NCBI RefSeq assembly: GCF_029633865.1
Contig: NC_079223.1
Location: forward strand, 35,974,739 to 36,038,738
Reading direction: 5' to 3'
Origin: Lampris incognitus
Lineage: Eukaryota > Chordata > Actinopteri > Lampriformes > Lampridae
Length of the DNA stretch: 64,000 nt
This document shows positions 33,786-64,000 of this stretch, piece by piece. Every line of letters starts with the position of its first letter. Position 1 is the stretch's first letter. Below the pieces are notes generated by a model. It worked only from the letters and a program-made list of their open reading frames with translations. It did not search any database and was not told the DNA's origin. The position numbers were made by a program, and so were the translations under genes.

Positions 33786-35193
33786 GGCGAAGTCCGCCGC
33801 GATCACGTTGAGCGTCGAGGACTTTAAACACCAGTTGAAATCCCCAACAATTAATCTCCACGTGACTCCAGGTAGGAGACGTTGAACGTTACGTTACTTG
33901 TTTCATCTGCTCGTCATTTTGTTAGTATTTTCGGCGTCGTTACGCTGCCCTGTAAGTAACTCGGTGTTAAATAACACTGACAGCAAAGACAGGTTGTTGG
34001 ACAAATGGCGTATATATTGCTGCAACTTGCCCACAGGGCTGTCAATGTTTCACCCCAATAAGGAAGAGACGGTGTTACAGGTTGGCTCGGTCTCGGGCGT
34101 AGGGTAGCTGAGGGAAGAATGTGGAGCATAAAGCAGTGCTGTATTACGTTGTTAAGGCAGGACAGAGTGAAATTCTCAACCATCTGTAGTGGACTCCTGC
34201 TGCATATTTTAGCCGTCCTACAATGACTGGTTAGGAAGAAGAGCCGAGGCCAATCATGCAGAACCAGAACCAGAATGGATCGGATAGTTTTCTTAGTAAA
34301 GCTGTCTTAACTCACCACATATAGCACACGGTAGTATGCTGTATAGGATGCGCAGTGGGCACCTAAATCAGCTGAAACCCCCTCCTCCCTGTGAGGATGT
34401 TTGACAATGCCTTTGCACAGGTTTACTCATTCATTGATTGTTTTCAAATTGGCAATCAGCTCGTTCCAATTCAACTCGTTCCGATTCTAATTCCTCTCTG
34501 ATATAGTCTCTGCACCACTGCACCGTATCACCTCATATTTCGCCTGTATATAGTAAATCATTGTGTATATATCTGCAGATTGTTGTGTTGCGGCGTTGTT
34601 ATTCTGTTAAATACACTGAGAGAGCCACAAACCGGAGTCAAAGTCCATGTAGTGCAAACCTACATGGTCAATAAATATGTTTCTGGTTCTGATACAACGT
34701 GATGGGTTTTGTAGATGAGATGTAATCATCACATCTCACTCCCGTTTCATCAGGCACAATTTTGGACAAAAACGCCCTAGTGCCATGTGAAGAATGACCT
34801 TTATACTCGAGTCCCTTCACATTTCTTTGCTTTCTTGCCCCCAGTCTCATCTATACGTCTCCCACCGCAGGGTATTCATCAGATTTTGATTCTGCTGTTT
34901 ACACTGTGTCGTTGTTGGCGATGTGAAAGCTCGCCCATTTGAAAGACAGTCCAGTGTTAACACTAACAGCCATATTCGGCCCCTGACACAGTAAAAAGTG
35001 CACAGGGAAAAGAAAGTATTAACACAGTAGACTTGTATGGGACAAATGCAATTCAGCCTCCAGTTTGCGTTCTTTTTGTCTGCAAGGAAAAAAAGAGCTC
35101 CATAAAGCAGTCTGTATCTCAATTGAAGCACTGTTCAATGGCTTTGACTGACATCTTTTCAACCATTTGTTAAGCCATTTGTCAGGCAGGCAG

Positions 35194-35194
<1 letters not shown>

Positions 35195-35243
<49 letters not shown>
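35195..35243 (+). repeat. (CA)n microsatellite
   Basis: About 24 CA units. Confidence 0.95.
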
Positions 35244-35247
<4 letters not shown>

Positions 35248-35368
35248 GAATATTTGAGTTTTTAGGGACGATATATTATCTGTTGATGGAGTCTGCATGG
35301 CAGTGCTGTCGTTTGCCCTACTCTGGGAAGGTCTTAGTCAGTTTATAATTGCTTAAAATCCCCTTTAG

Positions 35369-35427
35369 TGGATAAACATCAGGAGACACAGCTGGCAGAG
35401 AGAACAGGAAGAAGAAGGATTAAAAAG
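35369..35427 (+). other. Candidate 5' UTR exon of sema4g
   Basis: 59 nt between a CCCCTTTAG acceptor and a near-ideal AAG/GTAAGT donor, purine-rich (GAGAACAGGAAGAAGAAGG). No coding similarity. It could be a leader exon or a chance pair of sites. Confidence 0.3.
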
Positions 35428-36648
35428 GTAAGTCCGGTACCTAAGTGGTATTGTCAATGTAATTTCCTCTGGGTGGTTTTATTTGTGTTTCCTGCAGCTC
35501 TCTCTCACTCTCTCTCCAGCTGTCTCAGTGTGCACCTTGACTGGTTTGCACTGTGGCCAATTAGGAATAGAAAACATCTGCATGTAGGGCTTGCTTGATA
35601 CAGAACATGGTGCAGGGGTGTTGAGTTTTGGATGACAGAGAATGGGAAATGGACAGTAATTAGCGGTTCTTTCGGCACCACTGTGCTTTATTCTGACTGG
35701 CTGTCTTTGCTCTTTGCGCAGTTGTCTCTGTCTCTCTTTTTTTTTTTCTAAATAAGTTATCAGCATAGTTTGCCAGGAGCCTGGGAAACATTTGCATCCA
35801 AATGGACTGCTCTTTCTAGATGTAAGAGACCCTGTCTGGACCACTACGGTATTTTGTTGTCACCTGTCTGTCTGTCTGGTGTCATCTAGAGCCCGGCAGC
35901 CCAATATTTCAACTCAACCTGATATGGAGGAGTCCAATAATGACTCATGAAAGAGCTCGCCAGCTCACCTCCTCTGACACCTTTTAAGACGGGCTTTGAC
36001 AAGCCTTAGAGGCCAAGTTGACGGGCCTTTATCGCATTTGACAGGCCTCTGGAGATGTAGTCCTCTATGACTCAGAATACTTCATTGTTGTCCAACTTGA
36101 ATGAGTACCGTGCCTATAATATACTTATCCGACTGAAAGCATTTTTACACTTATTCAGGAGTGACAATGTCCCATAAATGCAGCTGATGTGTCATGACAT
36201 AAGAACTGTGGATAATGTGTGCGTCTGTATTTATGGCGGCTGTTTATTTCTTCCACAGTATGTTTGTGTGTGTGATTCCCTTCCTTCTTGCCCGGTACCT
36301 GCACAACACTGTGCAGTCCCCTCAGTGTCATCCGTGGCATATAAGGGGACTCCCTCGTCCCTATATGATAGTGAAGCTTCTCACGCCTGCTGAATAGATT
36401 CACACCAGCTCTCTGTTGTGCTGATGTTTTTATGTCTTTGTGAAAATGTACCCCTGCATGTGTGAGCATGTTTTCCATAGGATTGGGTTTTTTAGAGAGA
36501 AAGAAACAAGAAACTCTGGATTCACTCCTTTTTCGGTTACAAGAGGCATTCCTGGGTTTATTTAATTGAAAGCACCAAAGGGTGCAAGTGTTTATGTTGG
36601 GAAGTGGGAGGATGGTATTTTAAAGTCAGAGGAAGAGTATTTAGAGTG

Positions 36649-36711
<63 letters not shown>

Positions 36712-36744
36712 GTGCGTGTGTGCGTGTGTGTGTGTGTGTGTGTG
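36649..36744 (+). repeat. (TG)n microsatellite
   Basis: About 45 TG units with three GCG interruptions. The (CT)n at 36941-36972 is a separate array. The rest of 35428-37796 shows no gene signal. Confidence 0.9.
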
Positions 36745-36938
36745 ATAAGAAGAGCGGAGAGAGAGGGGGGGGGGGAAAGGGGGAGAGACGTCACACTCTT
36801 TAAATAAAATGGCGTAAGGTCAACGATGCTCCCCAGAATGTATCTGTCATGGTATTCACAGTGGGATTGTGTGCACTGGTGCATGTGATGGTGACCCCTC
36901 CATCATCTCTTTCACCAGCTATGTTTTCTCTTGTCTTT

Positions 36939-36976
<38 letters not shown>

Positions 36977-37743
36977 CCATGTCAAGTCTCCCTTACTGTC
37001 TCCCAAATTTCTCTCCAGCTCTCTTGCTGTCTATTCACTCCCTCAAATGAAGCTTCTCTTCCTGGAAGAACATTAGCATTCACACCAACATACATCTTAG
37101 AAATATCGTATTTTACAGCCCCCCCCCCCCCATGGATTTAATTCCTCTCAGGTACATGGACTCCCCTCTCCGCTGTGGGGACTAGTTTCACACCTTGTGG
37201 ATGTGTATTGTGGACTGGCCTTATCCGAACCTTAGGTGTTTGCTTATGATATTGACACATAGCTCTGCTCGACGGCTATTGTTTGGTTACTGATATGTTT
37301 GTTGATGTAATTTATGCTTTGCAGCCGCTGCTCAAACAGTGAGAGGGATACGGGGTTAGTTTGCCAGTTTGGGGGGCGGCGGCGGGGTGGGGGTGGGGTG
37401 TCACTCTGTGATTTCCGAAAAACCTTCCATCTTTTGTAAAAGACATACAGTTTGTATATCTTTCATGTGTATGTCATCATCCTTGCGGTATCCTGCAGAT
37501 CAGCTAATCCCTTGTGTTCGAGCCACGCCACTCAACTTGCGTATTTTATATTCTCTCTCTCCTCGTATCCCCTCTGACCCCGTCGGGTGGGACGTAAGTT
37601 CTGTGAAAATGTTGCATCTTGAATAATAATGCCCGCACTGTCTTGCATACTGCTCCATCATCTTATGTGTATGGAGAGCATGTGTGGTTCTTGCATAGCC
37701 AGCGCTAACATTATTGGTTTTTTGTTTGTGTGTGCATGCGTGC

Positions 37744-37789
<46 letters not shown>

Positions 37790-37804
37790 CTGTTTTCTCC
37801 GCAG

Positions 37805-37906
37805 ACAGCAGCGACCTTCAGACACTTGTGCTACACTGGAAGAGACAAGGCTGCCTGTCTGCCACTGTGTATTTGTCGGATTGAGTGGGTGGGTGTGTGT
37901 GGATGC

Positions 37907-37943
<37 letters not shown>

Positions 37944-38055
37944 TGTGGGTGAATATGTTTGTGTGAATATTTAGATGCGTTCGTACAACAGTCGGGTGTG
38001 ACCCATGAGACGCTCTACAGCTATGCAGGAGGCTCGATCCTCCGTTGTGACGGCC
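37805..38055 (+). other. sema4g: Probable 5' UTR part of the first coding exon of sema4g
   Basis: A TGTTTTCTCCGCAG acceptor ends at 37804, and no clear splice site intervenes before the start codon. The leader would contain a (TG)n array at 37897-37947. ATGs at 38005 and 38023 are in frame with the chosen start at 38056. Confidence 0.4.
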
Positions 38056-63960
<25,905 letters not shown>

Positions 63961-64000
63961 GTATGGACACCCAGTATTAACTTTGCTGGGTATGTATCAG

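Overview
The window is vertebrate genomic DNA, almost certainly from a teleost fish. It holds exons with GT-AG introns, very many CA/TG and CT microsatellites, and fish-type transposons (L2, RTE and L1-type LINEs, a Tc1 element, hAT remnants, tRNA-headed SINEs). No CRISPR array, operon, rRNA or ordinary tRNA gene was seen. Nothing here could be searched against a database, so names rest on recognising protein families by eye.

Three host genes can be supported. (1) The 3' half of tp53bp2 (ASPP2) lies on the + strand at 1-7583, as eight exons that keep frame through ankyrin repeats and an SH3 domain. A 3' UTR of about 1.3 kb follows, to an AATAAA at 8857. (2) A five-exon immunoglobulin receptor of the CD300/CMRF35/pIgR-like kind lies on the - strand at 14815-12484. 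It has a signal peptide, two Ig V domains, a Ser/Thr-rich stalk and a short hydrophobic tail. All splice phases agree, but one in-frame TGA interrupts the end of the second Ig domain. A decayed copy of such an Ig exon lies near 31.0 kb. (3) The 5' part of a class 4 semaphorin, best matched to sema4g, is on the + strand. Ten coding exons (38056-63960) encode the signal peptide and most of the Sema domain; the gene runs past the right edge. Possible non-coding first exons lie near 33.4, 35.4 and 37.8 kb.

The 24 kb between tp53bp2 and sema4g, and the 11.7 kb first coding intron of sema4g, are mostly mobile DNA. Main items: an L2 LINE at 15.6-18.9 kb; hAT remnants at 20-23 kb; an L1-type fragment at 26-27 kb; a complete-ended but dead Tc1 element at 28852-30473; and an RTE-type LINE at 42.0-48.4 kb split by a younger L2 at 43484-46982 with a 5-bp target duplication. 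At least three short tRNA-headed families occur. One of them forms a ~110-bp inverted pair inside the CD300-like gene.

No new multi-gene system was found. The most unusual signals are the single TGA in an otherwise well-kept Ig receptor, the inverted pair of tRNA-like elements, a short element in the tp53bp2 intron with ~85-bp inverted ends and a 14-bp target duplication, and splice acceptors built on a 19-C run (tp53bp2) and on a long TG repeat (sema4g).
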